Positions 52,175 through 61,302 of a DNA stretch of 64,000 nucleotides are shown here, one piece after another (the stretch's first letter is position 1; each line of letters starts with the position of its first letter). The notes under the pieces are model-generated. The model had not been told where the DNA came from. It ran no database searches and was given only the letters and a program-made list of their open reading frames with translations. A program made the position numbers and the translations under genes. The stretch comes from JTS-AC122 sp050246015. GTDB taxonomy: Bacteria > Planctomycetota > Phycisphaerae > Phycisphaerales > UBA1924. The stretch covers positions 21,022-85,021 of the forward strand of contig JBFWWU010000018.1 of NCBI GenBank assembly GCA_050246015.1, written 5' to 3'.

Positions 52175-52570
52175 ATGAGCGGTATCTCATGCACCGAAAA
52201 AGACGGCGTCATCGTCGTCACCATCGTCACCGCCGCCTACGGCCACGCCGGCCAGCACTGGCGCGATGTCCTCGATAAACCTAACCACGGCGGCTACGGC
52301 AAAATCTACATCCAGCGCGACGGCGCCAGCCAGCGCCGCCGTATCGCCTGCTGGGAACTCTCCGGCCTCCACGCCGGCAACCCCGCCGCCAATCTCGACG
52401 AGTGCCCCGGCGCCATGTTCATCTGGAGCAACCAGCACAAAGAGCCCCACGTCGAGCCCCTCTGCGCCACCGCCAACCAGAAACTCGGTCGAGACCTCGG
52501 GGCCCACCTGCGAAAGTTCAAGCAGGCAACCCCCGCAGACCTCTGGGAGGTGAAGTTCAGGTTCCTCTAG
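52175..52570 (+). CDS. Unknown 131-residue protein downstream of tssH
   Basis: This protein starts MSGISCTEKDGVIVVTIVT after CCGGAG, 34 bases beyond tssH, and shows mixed alpha/beta character with aromatic-rich stretches (KIYIQRDGASQRRRIACWEL, then FIWSNQHKEPHVEPL). I recognise no domain. Its spacing suggests co-transcription with tssH, making it a candidate accessory protein. It ends four bases inside the convergent DUF3500 gene. Confidence 0.65.
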   Translation: MSGISCTEKDGVIVVTIVTAAYGHAGQHWRDVLDKPNHGGYGKIYIQRDGASQRRRIACWELSGLHAGNPAANLDECPGAMFIWSNQHKEPHVEPLCATANQKLGRDLGAHLRKFKQATPADLWEVKFRFL

Positions 52571-53658
52571 CCCGGGCCTCGCTCGTGCCCGTGCTCTCCG
52601 CCCGCGTGCTCCTGCTCGTAGTGTTCCTTGAGCGGATCGCTCGAAAAGTCGCGCGTCAGGTCGTGCCACACCGTGTGCACGTGATTCGCGTTGTTCTGCG
52701 TGTTGTCGTACTCGATCACGAACGTCGGCCCGCGAACCCGGTAATAGTGCCCCTCCCCGCGCGTCGTCCCGCCCGCCCACGCGAACCAGATCTTCTCCAC
52801 GCCCGCCGCACGGATCCGCTTCAGTTCCGACGCGGCCAACTCCCGCCGAAGATTCCCGGCAAACTCCTCCACGATCGCCCACAACGCCTCCCGCTGCGCC
52901 CCCGTCATCCGCTCCGCGCTCAGCCCCACCGCCGGCGCCGCGTCAAACTCCCGCCCCGGCATCAGCATGATGTCGGCCGGCGCGTTCTCCGCGATCACCG
53001 CGCTCCGCCGCTGCTCCTCATCCAGCAGCCCCAGCAGCGCCCGCCCAAGGTCCTCCTCCGCCCCCAGCACCCGCTGCCCCGCTTTCACTCCGCTCGGCGC
53101 CGACGCCGGATTGCTCCCCATGAACGCCGGCGTCACGCTCGTCACCACTTCCCCGCTGCTCGTGAAGTTCAGCGACAGATGGTGCCCCTCGATCTTCCAG
53201 CCCCAGGGCTTCCCCGCGGCGCCGCCGCCCCCCGCCCCCGGTTCGCCGTAGATCGTCACCGTGTACTTCCCCGGATCGCGCCCCGTGTTCCCGTTCTCCA
53301 TCTCCCGGAGCAGCAGTTCAAGATCGATGATCGCGTTGGCCTTCAGCATCCCCTGCGATGACAACGCCGATCGCAGCAGGTCCTGCACCAGCCCACGCTG
53401 CGAGTCCGTCAACTCGCCCAGCGTCACCCCCGGGCGCGATCGCGGCACGAAATGCCAATCCCGCCGCGCCGCGTCCTCAAACCCCAGCGACACCTTCTCC
53501 CGCAGCGCGCCCGACATCGAATCCAGCAGCGCCCGCGCGGCCCGCGCCATCTCCCCATTCATCACCGCCCGCGCCGGCTCCCGCGACGGCCGAAACCCCG
53601 TCGCCATCACCAGCGCCGCCGACACTCCAAGCACCGCGACCACTATGCCCCGGGCCAT
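52567..53658 (-). CDS. DUF3500 domain protein, exported
   Basis: A 363-residue protein with a signal-like N-terminus (GIVVAVLGVSAALVMATGF) and a DUF3500 domain across most of the mature region: GWKIEGHHLSLNFTSSGEVV near 166, then NTQNNANHVHTVWHDLTRDF near the C-terminus. The function of the family is unknown. The ATG at 53658 was chosen because GAGGAGG lies just upstream. A His/Glu/Gly-rich tail (HYEQEHAGGEHGHE) may bind metal. Confidence 0.8.
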   Translation of the reverse strand: MARGIVVAVLGVSAALVMATGFRPSREPARAVMNGEMARAARALLDSMSGALREKVSLGFEDAARRDWHFVPRSRPGVTLGELTDSQRGLVQDLLRSALSSQGMLKANAIIDLELLLREMENGNTGRDPGKYTVTIYGEPGAGGGGAAGKPWGWKIEGHHLSLNFTSSGEVVTSVTPAFMGSNPASAPSGVKAGQRVLGAEEDLGRALLGLLDEEQRRSAVIAENAPADIMLMPGREFDAAPAVGLSAERMTGAQREALWAIVEEFAGNLRRELAASELKRIRAAGVEKIWFAWAGGTTRGEGHYYRVRGPTFVIEYDNTQNNANHVHTVWHDLTRDFSSDPLKEHYEQEHAGGEHGHERGPG

Positions 53659-53700
53659 GCGATCCTCCTCGCTTCTTCGATTCGTCCCCACTCACTCCGA

Positions 53701-54423
53701 CTACTTCACCTCCGCCGACGCCTTCGCCAGACGCTCCCAATCGTCGTACCCGATGACGTGAACCACCTGGAATCCGCCCCCGGGTCCCCCGCTTGGCGTC
53801 AGCACCAGCGCGCCCCCTTCTCCAAACTCGTTCAGGTCCAGCCCCGTCGTCTTCGTCATCTCCTTCTGATGCGAAATCACCACCGTGTTCTTGCCCGCCT
53901 CGGGCGCCGTGCTCAGCAGCGCCCGCCGCTGTCCCACCGAGTCGTCGTCCTGCCCCATCACCGCGTTGTCGATCGTGAACCGCCCGAACGCACGCTGCGC
54001 CGTCTCCTTGTTCCGGCAGAACGGGCTCGTCAACACCGCCCCGACCGGGATCCCGATCTGCTTGAACCACTCCCCGATCTTCCGGGCGTTCTCGCGCCCG
54101 CTCTGGCTCAACTGCCGCTGCTTCGCGCAGTCCTCGAAGTTGTTCCCCTGCTCGTCCTTCTGCGTCATGTCGGTCTGCGCATGCCGGAGCGCCAGCACGT
54201 ACCCGCCCTTTCGCAGCGACCGGATCAGGTCCGCGTCGTCCGCGAACGCCTCGATCATGATCGGCACCTCTTCCACCACCGGCGCCGCCGGCCGCTTCAC
54301 CGGCGCGATCGACCGTGTCGGCGTCGGCGCCGGCGGAGCCTTGCTGTCGCACCCCGCCATCACCACGATCACCGACGCAAGCGCCGCCATCCCGCTCCGC
54401 TTCATCAGTCGATTCCTCATCAT
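53701..54423 (-). CDS. Histidine phosphatase (SixA-like) lipoprotein
   Basis: A 240-residue protein with a lipoprotein signal (GMAALASVIVVMAGC, lipobox VMAGC) and a histidine phosphatase domain. The catalytic RH motif is ALRHAQTD (about 78-85), and the second histidine is in VVISHQKEMTKTT (about 193). It lacks large insertions, like SixA. The substrate is unknown. The start is preceded by GAGGGAGG. It is co-directional with the DUF2231-cytochrome gene upstream (37-base gap). Confidence 0.82.
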   Translation of the reverse strand: MMRNRLMKRSGMAALASVIVVMAGCDSKAPPAPTPTRSIAPVKRPAAPVVEEVPIMIEAFADDADLIRSLRKGGYVLALRHAQTDMTQKDEQGNNFEDCAKQRQLSQSGRENARKIGEWFKQIGIPVGAVLTSPFCRNKETAQRAFGRFTIDNAVMGQDDDSVGQRRALLSTAPEAGKNTVVISHQKEMTKTTGLDLNEFGEGGALVLTPSGGPGGGFQVVHVIGYDDWERLAKASAEVK

Positions 54424-54459
54424 GCCGGACCTCCCTCTCTGCCGTCACCCGCCCAGCCG

Positions 54460-56073
54460 TCACTTGATCTTGTCCGCGTACTTCGCCGGGTCATCCAGGA
54501 ACTGCGCCACGCAGTGCTTGCAGCAGAATCCCACCACCCTCCCCTGATACACCAGCGCGAACTCTGCATCCACCGCCTTCCCCGACACCGGGCACACCGC
54601 ATTCACCGGCGTCAGGCTCGCCGCCCCCGCCCCCGCCCCCGCCGCTGCCACCGGCGCCCCCGGCGCGGGCGCGTCGCTGCTCAGCGCTAACTCCGGCTCC
54701 ACTTCCAGCGCCGTCGTCGTGCCCGCGTCGCCCGCATTGAACCCGACGCCGCTGAACCTCGCCCGCAGCGCCGCGACCTCCTCTTCGCTCAGGCCCGTCT
54801 TCCACACATACACCTTCTTCAACCCCGCAAGCCGCTCCAGCGTCTCCGCGATCTTCCCCGTGACACCGGTACCCGTCAGGATCAGTTCCTCCAGGTGCTC
54901 AAGGCCCGCCAGCCTCGCCACCCCGGCGTCCGTCACCCCCGTCGCCGACAGGTTCACCCGCCGAACCTCCTTCATGCTCGCCACCAGCCCCAGCGTCGCG
55001 TCGCTGATCCGCGTGCGCGCCAGATCCAAATCTCCCACGTACTCCGCCACCGGACGCAAGAGACGCTCCGCCGCCGCATCGTCGATCGTCGGCGCCACCG
55101 CCGCGAAACTGATCACCAGCAGGTTCGACTCCCGCGACACCGGCTCCACGTGCACCAGGCTCGCCCTGATCGCCGCGATCGCTTCGTCGCTCGCCCGCCG
55201 TACCGGCGCCGCCGGCCCCCCCGCGCCCTCTCCCCCCACACGCGGCGACGACCCCGCGCCCCTCACCGTCAGCGGCGCCCCTGCCTTCACCCACTCTTCG
55301 ATCGCCCCGATCTCCTCCGCCGTCAGCTGCGCCTTGCTCCGCGGCGGCATGTGCTCCTCATCATCCAGCGGCAGCCGCAACCGCCGAACCAGTTCGCTCG
55401 ACGCCGCATCCCCAGGGATGATCGCCGGCCCGTATTCGCTCCCGTCCATCAACGCTTCCGCCGAGTTCAGCGCCAGCCCGGCTTTCTGCCGCTCGGCGCC
55501 GTGGCACCCCACGCACGCGCGATCAAAGATCGGCTGGATCGCCACCGCAAACACCGAGTCCGCCGCCGCTCCCGTCTCACCCGCCCCTCGAGTCTGATTG
55601 ACGCCCCCGCCGCCCCCCGCGCGACTCCCCGCCCGGAACGGCTCGGTCAGGAAATCCGCCCCGTGCGTCAGGCTCGCCCCGAAATGCCCCGCCGGCACCA
55701 GCACCGCGCACATCAGCACCAGCGCCGTCCCATACCCGCGCACCTTCCCGACCTGTTGCAGCACTGCCGCCATCAGCGCCAGCACCCCCGCCGATATCGC
55801 CAGCCACTTATGCAGGTCCACCACCTCTTCACGATACCCGCCTTCTTCATGCAGCAGCAATCCGCTTCCGATGCTCGCCCCCGCGCTCACCACCAGCACC
55901 CACGCCAGCGTCGATCGCACCGCCCGCGGCAACCCCCGCTCGCCCGACTCATTCCGCGGCCCAATCCCCACGCGGGCAAACACTTCCAGGCTCGCCAGCG
56001 CGATCGCTATCCCGATCGGCGCATGCAGCACCATCGGGTGCAACCGCCCAAGAAACTCAACCATCGGCTCCAT
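54460..56073 (-). CDS. DUF2231 membrane domain fused to cytochrome c, leucine-rich repeats and a YHS-like domain
   Basis: A 537-residue fusion. Membrane segments in residues 10-135 form a DUF2231-type domain. A planctomycete cytochrome c domain (PSCyt1-like, residues about 172-270) has the heme motif CVGCH at 187-191 and a likely axial Met in EEHMPPRSKAQ. Residues about 325-445 contain leucine-rich-like repeats (LAGLEHLEELILTGTGVTG). The end (about 488-537) has CPVSGK and FCCKHCVAQFLDDPAKYADK, a YHS/TRASH-like domain with metal-binding cysteines. It is probably in the cell envelope and linked to electron or metal handling. The biochemical role is unassigned. Confidence 0.85.
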   Translation of the reverse strand: MEPMVEFLGRLHPMVLHAPIGIAIALASLEVFARVGIGPRNESGERGLPRAVRSTLAWVLVVSAGASIGSGLLLHEEGGYREEVVDLHKWLAISAGVLALMAAVLQQVGKVRGYGTALVLMCAVLVPAGHFGASLTHGADFLTEPFRAGSRAGGGGGVNQTRGAGETGAAADSVFAVAIQPIFDRACVGCHGAERQKAGLALNSAEALMDGSEYGPAIIPGDAASSELVRRLRLPLDDEEHMPPRSKAQLTAEEIGAIEEWVKAGAPLTVRGAGSSPRVGGEGAGGPAAPVRRASDEAIAAIRASLVHVEPVSRESNLLVISFAAVAPTIDDAAAERLLRPVAEYVGDLDLARTRISDATLGLVASMKEVRRVNLSATGVTDAGVARLAGLEHLEELILTGTGVTGKIAETLERLAGLKKVYVWKTGLSEEEVAALRARFSGVGFNAGDAGTTTALEVEPELALSSDAPAPGAPVAAAGAGAGAASLTPVNAVCPVSGKAVDAEFALVYQGRVVGFCCKHCVAQFLDDPAKYADKIK

Positions 56074-56142
56074 GCCCGTAGTGTAGTGGAAACCGCCGCC
56101 GCGAGCGACGGCGTCGGGGATGGCCGGGGCCCGGGTCGCTCC

Positions 56143-56179
56143 GGGGGGGCGCTCGGGATGGGGGGATGGTGGTGGGGGG
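56143..56179 (-). repeat. G-tract array next to the elbB stop codon
   Basis: Runs of 7, 6 and 6 G residues (plus strand) end one base before the stop codon of elbB (56181-56183), in the gap towards the DUF2231 gene. On the coding strand this is C-rich. It is a member of the tract set described under findings. Confidence 0.65.
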
Positions 56180-56180
56180 C

Positions 56181-56852
56181 CTAGCGCCCAGCCCTCGACA
56201 TCACCTGATCAATCATCGCACCGATCCCCTCGAACACCTCGTGCGGCTTCGCCTCCCCGTACATGTACGCCGGCGACGTATACACCCCCTGCACCTCGTC
56301 CCCCAGCGACTGCGTCACCGGCTTCACCACGTGCGACGCCCCCATCTCCTCCACCGCGTGCGACGCGCCCCCTTCCGACCCCACCGTCACCCTCACCCCA
56401 GGTCCCCCCGCCCGCTTCCCAAGCACCCTCGCACCGATCACCGGCGCGATGCAGCACATCCCCACCGGCTTCCCGCTCGCGTGAAACTCCTTCACCACCC
56501 GCTCCACCTCGGGGTTCACCACGCACGCCGCGCCCGCTTCCGCGAAGTTGCACAGGTTCTTCGCCGCTCCGAACCCCCCGGGGAACACCACGGCGTCAAA
56601 GTTCGACGCCCGCAACTCCGACAGCCGACCGATCTTCCCTCGCGCGATCCGCGCCGATTCCACCAGCACGCTCCGCTGCTGGTCCATCGGCTTTCCCGTC
56701 ACGTGATCCACCGCCCCCACCCGGATATCCGGCGCAAAGCACGACACCGCCGCACCGTGCCGCGACAGGTGCACCAGCACGCTCACTGCCTCGTGGATCT
56801 CGCTCCCGTCCAGGTACCCGCACCCGGACAACACCACCGCGACTTTCGACAT
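56181..56852 (-). CDS. elbB: Isoprenoid biosynthesis glyoxalase ElbB (DJ-1/PfpI superfamily)
   Basis: A 223-residue protein that matches ElbB along its length: VAVVLSGCGYLDGSEIHEAV at the start, then SCFAPDIRVGAVDHVTGKPM, FPGGFGAAKNLCNF and GMCCIAPVIGARVLG, the last with the catalytic cysteine. ElbB has glyoxalase activity and affects isoprenoid synthesis in E. coli. The ATG at 56852 starts MSKVAVVL; longer starts add non-homologous residues. It is divergent from lepB. Confidence 0.92.
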   Translation of the reverse strand: MSKVAVVLSGCGYLDGSEIHEAVSVLVHLSRHGAAVSCFAPDIRVGAVDHVTGKPMDQQRSVLVESARIARGKIGRLSELRASNFDAVVFPGGFGAAKNLCNFAEAGAACVVNPEVERVVKEFHASGKPVGMCCIAPVIGARVLGKRAGGPGVRVTVGSEGGASHAVEEMGASHVVKPVTQSLGDEVQGVYTSPAYMYGEAKPHEVFEGIGAMIDQVMSRAGR

Positions 56853-56999
56853 ACCGCACCTCGTGCGCTCAGCGCCTTGCAGATGAGTCTCTCCGTACAG
56901 CATAGTGCCCCGATCCCCCCGCCGCCCCCGCCGCACTTCAGTTGGATTGTCCCCTCTCGCGCACTATCGTTGCTCGATTCGCTACCAACGACCCCGAGC

Positions 57000-58769
57000 A
57001 TGATGATGACCAGCACCCATCCAACCGGCTCCGATCCCGCCTCTCCATTCCCCGGCCCGAGGCCAAAGGAGACCATCCAGGACATCATCGTCTCCGTCGT
57101 CATCGCGTTCACGCTCGCCTTTGTCTTCCGCGGGTTCGTCGTCGAAGCCTTCGTCATCCCTACCGGCTCAATGGCTCCCACCCTCATGGGCGCTCATGAA
57201 CGCATCCGCTCTCCCGAGACCGGTTACACCTGGCCCGTCGGGCCCTGGTACGCCGCGAGCGGCACCGACAACGAGTACAAGCCCGTCCAAGGCAAGGCCC
57301 CCGACCTCCCCCTCGAACTCCACGACCCGATGACCGGCGAGGAACTCATTCGCAAAGACGTTCCCCGAAAGTCCGGCGATCGAATCCTCGTGCTCAAGTA
57401 CCTCTACATGCTCATGGAGCCGACTCGCTTCGACGTCATCGTCTTCAAGTGCCCCTACAAGCCCGCCGACAACTTCATCAAGCGGCTCGTCGGCCTCCCC
57501 GGCGAGGAACTCGCCATCGTCGACGGCGACATCTTCTTCCGCCCCGCCCCCACGCCCGACTCCAGGATGCACAATCCCGACGGCTCCCTCAAAAATCCCT
57601 GGGCCGACTCCGATTGGAAAATCGCCCGAAAGCCACAGCAGGTCCAGGACGCCACCTGGCAGACCGTCTTCAACTCCGACTTCGCGCCCCGCGGCAGCGT
57701 CGTCAGCGTCAACAACACCTTCGCCTCCCCTTGGACCTCAGATCAGTCCGCCTGGAAACTCGACGGCCGCCGCTTCCAATACCCCTCCAGCGACGCCACA
57801 GAACTCGTCTGGGATTCCAACAAGCCCAGGCTCCGCTTCCGATACCACTCCCCGTACCCCGAAATCTCGTCCTTCGATGACTTCTGGGAGATCAACGACC
57901 GCTACGCCTACAACGAAACTCCCCAGACCTCCTTCCAGCATCAGATCATGCGCGGCGGCCCCTTCCGCCCCTTCTTCCCCGTCTCCGATATCCGCATGAG
58001 CGCTGGCATCGAACCCGCCGCTCCCGGCCTCTCCGTTACCGCCACCATCGCCGCCAGGTCCCACGAGTTCCAGATGGTCATTGCCGGGTCCACCTGCTCC
58101 CTCCGAATGCGACATGTGCGCGATCCCGACTATAAGACCGTCGCCCAGGCAACCATCTCAGAACTCTCTCCGGGAGACGTCACCAACCTCCAGTTCGTCC
58201 ACGTTGATCAGTCGCTCCAGGCCTGGATCAACGGCCGGAAAGTCGCCGCCGCCGACTACAACTGGGGGCCCGACGAACGCATCCGCATGGCCACCCAGTC
58301 CACCGTCGATGAACTCCTCAAACGCGAAAACGGCAGCGGTCTCGATGGCGACCTCGCCTCCATGAAGAACATCTTCGAAGAACGCTCCATCTACCAGAAG
58401 CCCCGCATCTCCTGGACCTTCAGCGGCGCCCCCGTCACCATGCACCGCGTCCGCGTCGATCGTGACCTCCACTACACCTCCACCCTCATGCCCCAGTCCG
58501 GCGTCCCCTCCCGCGGCTCCACCCCCAAGAAACCCATCCTCCTCGGCAAAGATCAGTTCTTCGTCTGCGGCGACAACAGCCCCGCCAGCCACGACGCCCG
58601 CGTCTGGGACGCCCCGGACCCCTGGGTCCAGCAGATCGACCCCACCCCCGGCGTCGTCCCCAGAAAACTCATCCTCGGAAAAGCCTTCTTCGTCTACTAC
58701 CCCGCCCCCACCTGGGTCTACGGCCGCATCCCCGTCCCCGACTTCGGACGCATGCGCTTCATCTGGTAA
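57000..58769 (+). CDS. lepB: Signal peptidase I with a large periplasmic insertion
   Basis: A 589-residue protein. One hydrophobic segment (IIVSVVIAFTLAFVFRGFVV, about 29-48) is followed by catalytic S57 in PTGSMAPTL, K161 in NFIKRLVGLPGE and the box E motif GDNSPASHDARVW (from residue 524). K161 to box E spans about 363 residues, against roughly 130 in E. coli LepB. The extra segment (about 180-500) is beta-rich and looks LamG-like near residues 330-430. It cleaves signal peptides from exported proteins, such as the tailed proteins here. The ATG at 57000 is the first of three in a row; there is no strong ribosome-binding site. Confidence 0.88.
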   Translation: MMMTSTHPTGSDPASPFPGPRPKETIQDIIVSVVIAFTLAFVFRGFVVEAFVIPTGSMAPTLMGAHERIRSPETGYTWPVGPWYAASGTDNEYKPVQGKAPDLPLELHDPMTGEELIRKDVPRKSGDRILVLKYLYMLMEPTRFDVIVFKCPYKPADNFIKRLVGLPGEELAIVDGDIFFRPAPTPDSRMHNPDGSLKNPWADSDWKIARKPQQVQDATWQTVFNSDFAPRGSVVSVNNTFASPWTSDQSAWKLDGRRFQYPSSDATELVWDSNKPRLRFRYHSPYPEISSFDDFWEINDRYAYNETPQTSFQHQIMRGGPFRPFFPVSDIRMSAGIEPAAPGLSVTATIAARSHEFQMVIAGSTCSLRMRHVRDPDYKTVAQATISELSPGDVTNLQFVHVDQSLQAWINGRKVAAADYNWGPDERIRMATQSTVDELLKRENGSGLDGDLASMKNIFEERSIYQKPRISWTFSGAPVTMHRVRVDRDLHYTSTLMPQSGVPSRGSTPKKPILLGKDQFFVCGDNSPASHDARVWDAPDPWVQQIDPTPGVVPRKLILGKAFFVYYPAPTWVYGRIPVPDFGRMRFIW

Positions 58770-58889
58770 CCTTCCCTCACAACTCGATGCCTCGTTGCCT
58801 CTTCCCTTGATGCCTGCTCCAGCATCAATCTCCGCGCACAGCGTCCGCCGCGGCTCATCGCCACCGTCCCGGCTGCCGTAGCATCCCGC

Positions 58890-59810
58890 ATGCCTACCGC
58901 AACCTCGCCCGGCTCCCGTTTCCGCGCCCTCATGGAAGCCGGCGCCGTCCAGGTTCCCGGCGCCTTTAACGCCCTCTGCGCCAAAGCCATCGCCCACGCC
59001 GGCTTCCACGCCTGCTACGTCTCCGGCGCCGCCACCAGCGTCGCCGCCGGCGTCCCGGACATCGGCCTCCTCTCCCTCGATCACTTCGCTCGCACCATCC
59101 GCGAAGTCGCCGACGCCTCACGCCTCCCCGTCCTCGCCGACGCCGACACCGGCTTCGGCGAATCCGAGTGCGTCCGCCGAACCGTCATCGAGTACGCCCG
59201 CGCCGGCGCCGCGGCCCTGCACATCGAAGACCAGGTCTTCCCCAAACGCTGCGGACACCTCGACGGCAAAAAACTCATCCCCATCGACCACCAGTGCGAA
59301 AAAATCGCCGCCGCCGTCAACGCCGCCAGCGACCTCTCCCCCGACTCCGGCTTCATCATCTGCGCCCGCACCGACGCCCGAAGCGTCGAGGGCCTCGACG
59401 CCGTCGTCAACCGCGCTCACGCCTACATCCAGGCCGGCGCCCACATGATCTTCCCCGAGGGCCTCCAATCCGAAGAAGAGTTCACGCTCATCGCCCAGCG
59501 CCTCCGCCCCAGAGGTGGGACCGGCCGCGGCGCAAGCGGTGAACTCGGCCCGTACCTCCTCGCCAACATGACCGAGTTCGGCAAAACTCCCATCATCCCC
59601 TTCCAGCGATTCGCCAAAATGGGATACGCCTGCGTCATCTATCCCGTCTCCATGCTGCGCGTCGCCATGGGCGCCGTTTCCCGGGCCCTCTCTACCCTCA
59701 AGCACGACGGCTCCGTCCACCGCCTCCTCGACGACATGCAGTCACGCGACGAGTTGTACACCTTGATCGGATACACGCCGGGGAAAGAGTGGGACTTCCC
59801 GGCCCCGTGA
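58890..59810 (+). CDS. prpB: Methylisocitrate lyase (isocitrate lyase/PEP mutase superfamily)
   Basis: A 306-residue enzyme with PGAFNALCAKAIAHAGFHAC near the start, metal-binding aspartates in LADADTGFGES (about 72-82) and the catalytic KRCGH (about 118-122), the methylisocitrate lyase signature. It cleaves methylisocitrate to pyruvate and succinate in propionate breakdown. Other steps (prpC, prpD) are not in the window. A related lyase of similar specificity (oxaloacetate decarboxylase-like) is possible. It is co-directional with lepB but separated by 120 bases. Confidence 0.85.
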   Translation: MPTATSPGSRFRALMEAGAVQVPGAFNALCAKAIAHAGFHACYVSGAATSVAAGVPDIGLLSLDHFARTIREVADASRLPVLADADTGFGESECVRRTVIEYARAGAAALHIEDQVFPKRCGHLDGKKLIPIDHQCEKIAAAVNAASDLSPDSGFIICARTDARSVEGLDAVVNRAHAYIQAGAHMIFPEGLQSEEEFTLIAQRLRPRGGTGRGASGELGPYLLANMTEFGKTPIIPFQRFAKMGYACVIYPVSMLRVAMGAVSRALSTLKHDGSVHRLLDDMQSRDELYTLIGYTPGKEWDFPAP

Positions 59811-59949
59811 GCGTGTGTACGTGGCAGTGGCCATGGTGCACCCGGCGCCACTCAGCCTCCGGTGACGGGTGGCAACGTGTCGGTTCGTGCCGACGGCAGC
59901 GACGGAACGGCTTGCAGCGGCTCCGGGCCGGGCTGACCAGCCAATCTGT

Positions 59950-61278
59950 TCAGCATAACAGTTGATGGTTCGCGCTCAGGCAATCCGCCAGTTCCGTGGC
60001 GCATTGTCTAAGAGTGCCGCCTCTGTCGCCGGTGAACGATGTCCGTTCTCCAGCGCGAACGCCGAGCCGAGTCAGGATCCTCCGCGACAAGCACCCGTGC
60101 TCCAGGATGACCTTGAGTGTGTCGGATCCCGCGGACGCCGGCAGCATCGCCGCAAGCAATCGCCACAGTTCGCGAGCCCGCATCGGCGAGTGGGTATCGA
60201 CGCCGACGGCGCGCAGGTAATCAAGGTCTCCGATCACGGCTTCGTCCGCCTCACGCACACAGCAGAGAAAGATCTCGTGCAGTCGCTGGACCGGCCACGC
60301 GCGCCGAGCGCCCGCGCCTCCTGCCCGCTCCGCGGCTTCGGTATTCACCAGCCGCTCGACCAGCCCGATCACCGCCCGCGCGATCCCGATATCCGCCGCC
60401 GGACATTCCTGCACGTCGATCACCCGGATTTCGATCGACCCACGCGTGAACCGCGCGATGCACCCCCGCGCATTCGCCCACTCATGCCGCAGCACCCCAG
60501 CCGGATCCAGCGGCGACAGATCATGCCAGATCCGCTCCAGGATCTCCTTCCGATAATCACTTTCCGTGTACACCGGCTCGGGAATCACCTTGCCGGCGAC
60601 CGACGGCACCCGCTTCGAGTTGTGCCGATACACCTCCAGCCGATTATCCATCAGCCCCGTCGCTCGCCCTTCCATGATCGGCGAACTCGCCGCCAGCGCC
60701 GGCAGGATCGGCAGCACCAGCCGGATCGCCGCGTGCAGCCTCCCGAACTCCTCGTCCCCGCTGAACGGCAGGTTGATGTGCATCGATTGCAGGTTCGCCC
60801 ACCCGTGCCCCTTGCACGAAAATATCCGGTCAAACGCCTCGTACACATCCTTGTACCCATGCGGCCAAATCTGCATCTCCTTCAGCGGATCCATCCACAT
60901 GTGCATCGCTGCCGGCAGCAGGCAACACCCGCTCCCCTCTCCGCCCGCCCCGATCCGCGACAGCATCTGGTTCGCCCTTTTCACGTTCGCGTGAAACTCA
61001 TCGCCGAGTCCATCAAGCGTGCGAACCGGGTGCGCCGTCTTGAACTCGATCACGTGCCGCGCCAGTTCGTTCGACCACCCGATCGCCCCGGCTTGCCCCA
61101 CGAACTCCGGGTCGCTCTCGGCGTTCCCCTCCCCGGGCGCCACGCCCCGCGACGCCGCGTCCGCCGCCGCCAGCAGTTGATCCGCGACCGGCGCTACGTT
61201 CATCGTCCCCCGATCGACGATCATGTACTCCAGTTCGACCCCGGCGACCTCGAAGAGATGAAACGGCTGGTGCGACAC
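59950..61278 (-). CDS. Glutamate-cysteine ligase-type (GCS2) protein
   Basis: A 442-residue carboxylate-amine ligase of the GCS2 type, with VAGVELEYMIVDRG at the N-terminus (substrate/ATP-binding glutamates), HIEFKTAHPVRTL-like and CLLPAAMHMWMD elements, and a conserved HMHINLP-like element (SMHINLPFSGDEEF). It could make gamma-glutamylcysteine, or act like YbdK. The GTG at 61278 is the only start that keeps the N-terminal motif; I see no ribosome-binding site. With MetH and CBS it is a third gene touching sulfur amino acid metabolism. Confidence 0.78.
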   Translation of the reverse strand: MSHQPFHLFEVAGVELEYMIVDRGTMNVAPVADQLLAAADAASRGVAPGEGNAESDPEFVGQAGAIGWSNELARHVIEFKTAHPVRTLDGLGDEFHANVKRANQMLSRIGAGGEGSGCCLLPAAMHMWMDPLKEMQIWPHGYKDVYEAFDRIFSCKGHGWANLQSMHINLPFSGDEEFGRLHAAIRLVLPILPALAASSPIMEGRATGLMDNRLEVYRHNSKRVPSVAGKVIPEPVYTESDYRKEILERIWHDLSPLDPAGVLRHEWANARGCIARFTRGSIEIRVIDVQECPAADIGIARAVIGLVERLVNTEAAERAGGAGARRAWPVQRLHEIFLCCVREADEAVIGDLDYLRAVGVDTHSPMRARELWRLLAAMLPASAGSDTLKVILEHGCLSRRILTRLGVRAGERTSFTGDRGGTLRQCATELADCLSANHQLLC

Positions 61279-61302
61279 GCGGTGAGGGTAGCCGCGGTGC
61301 CG

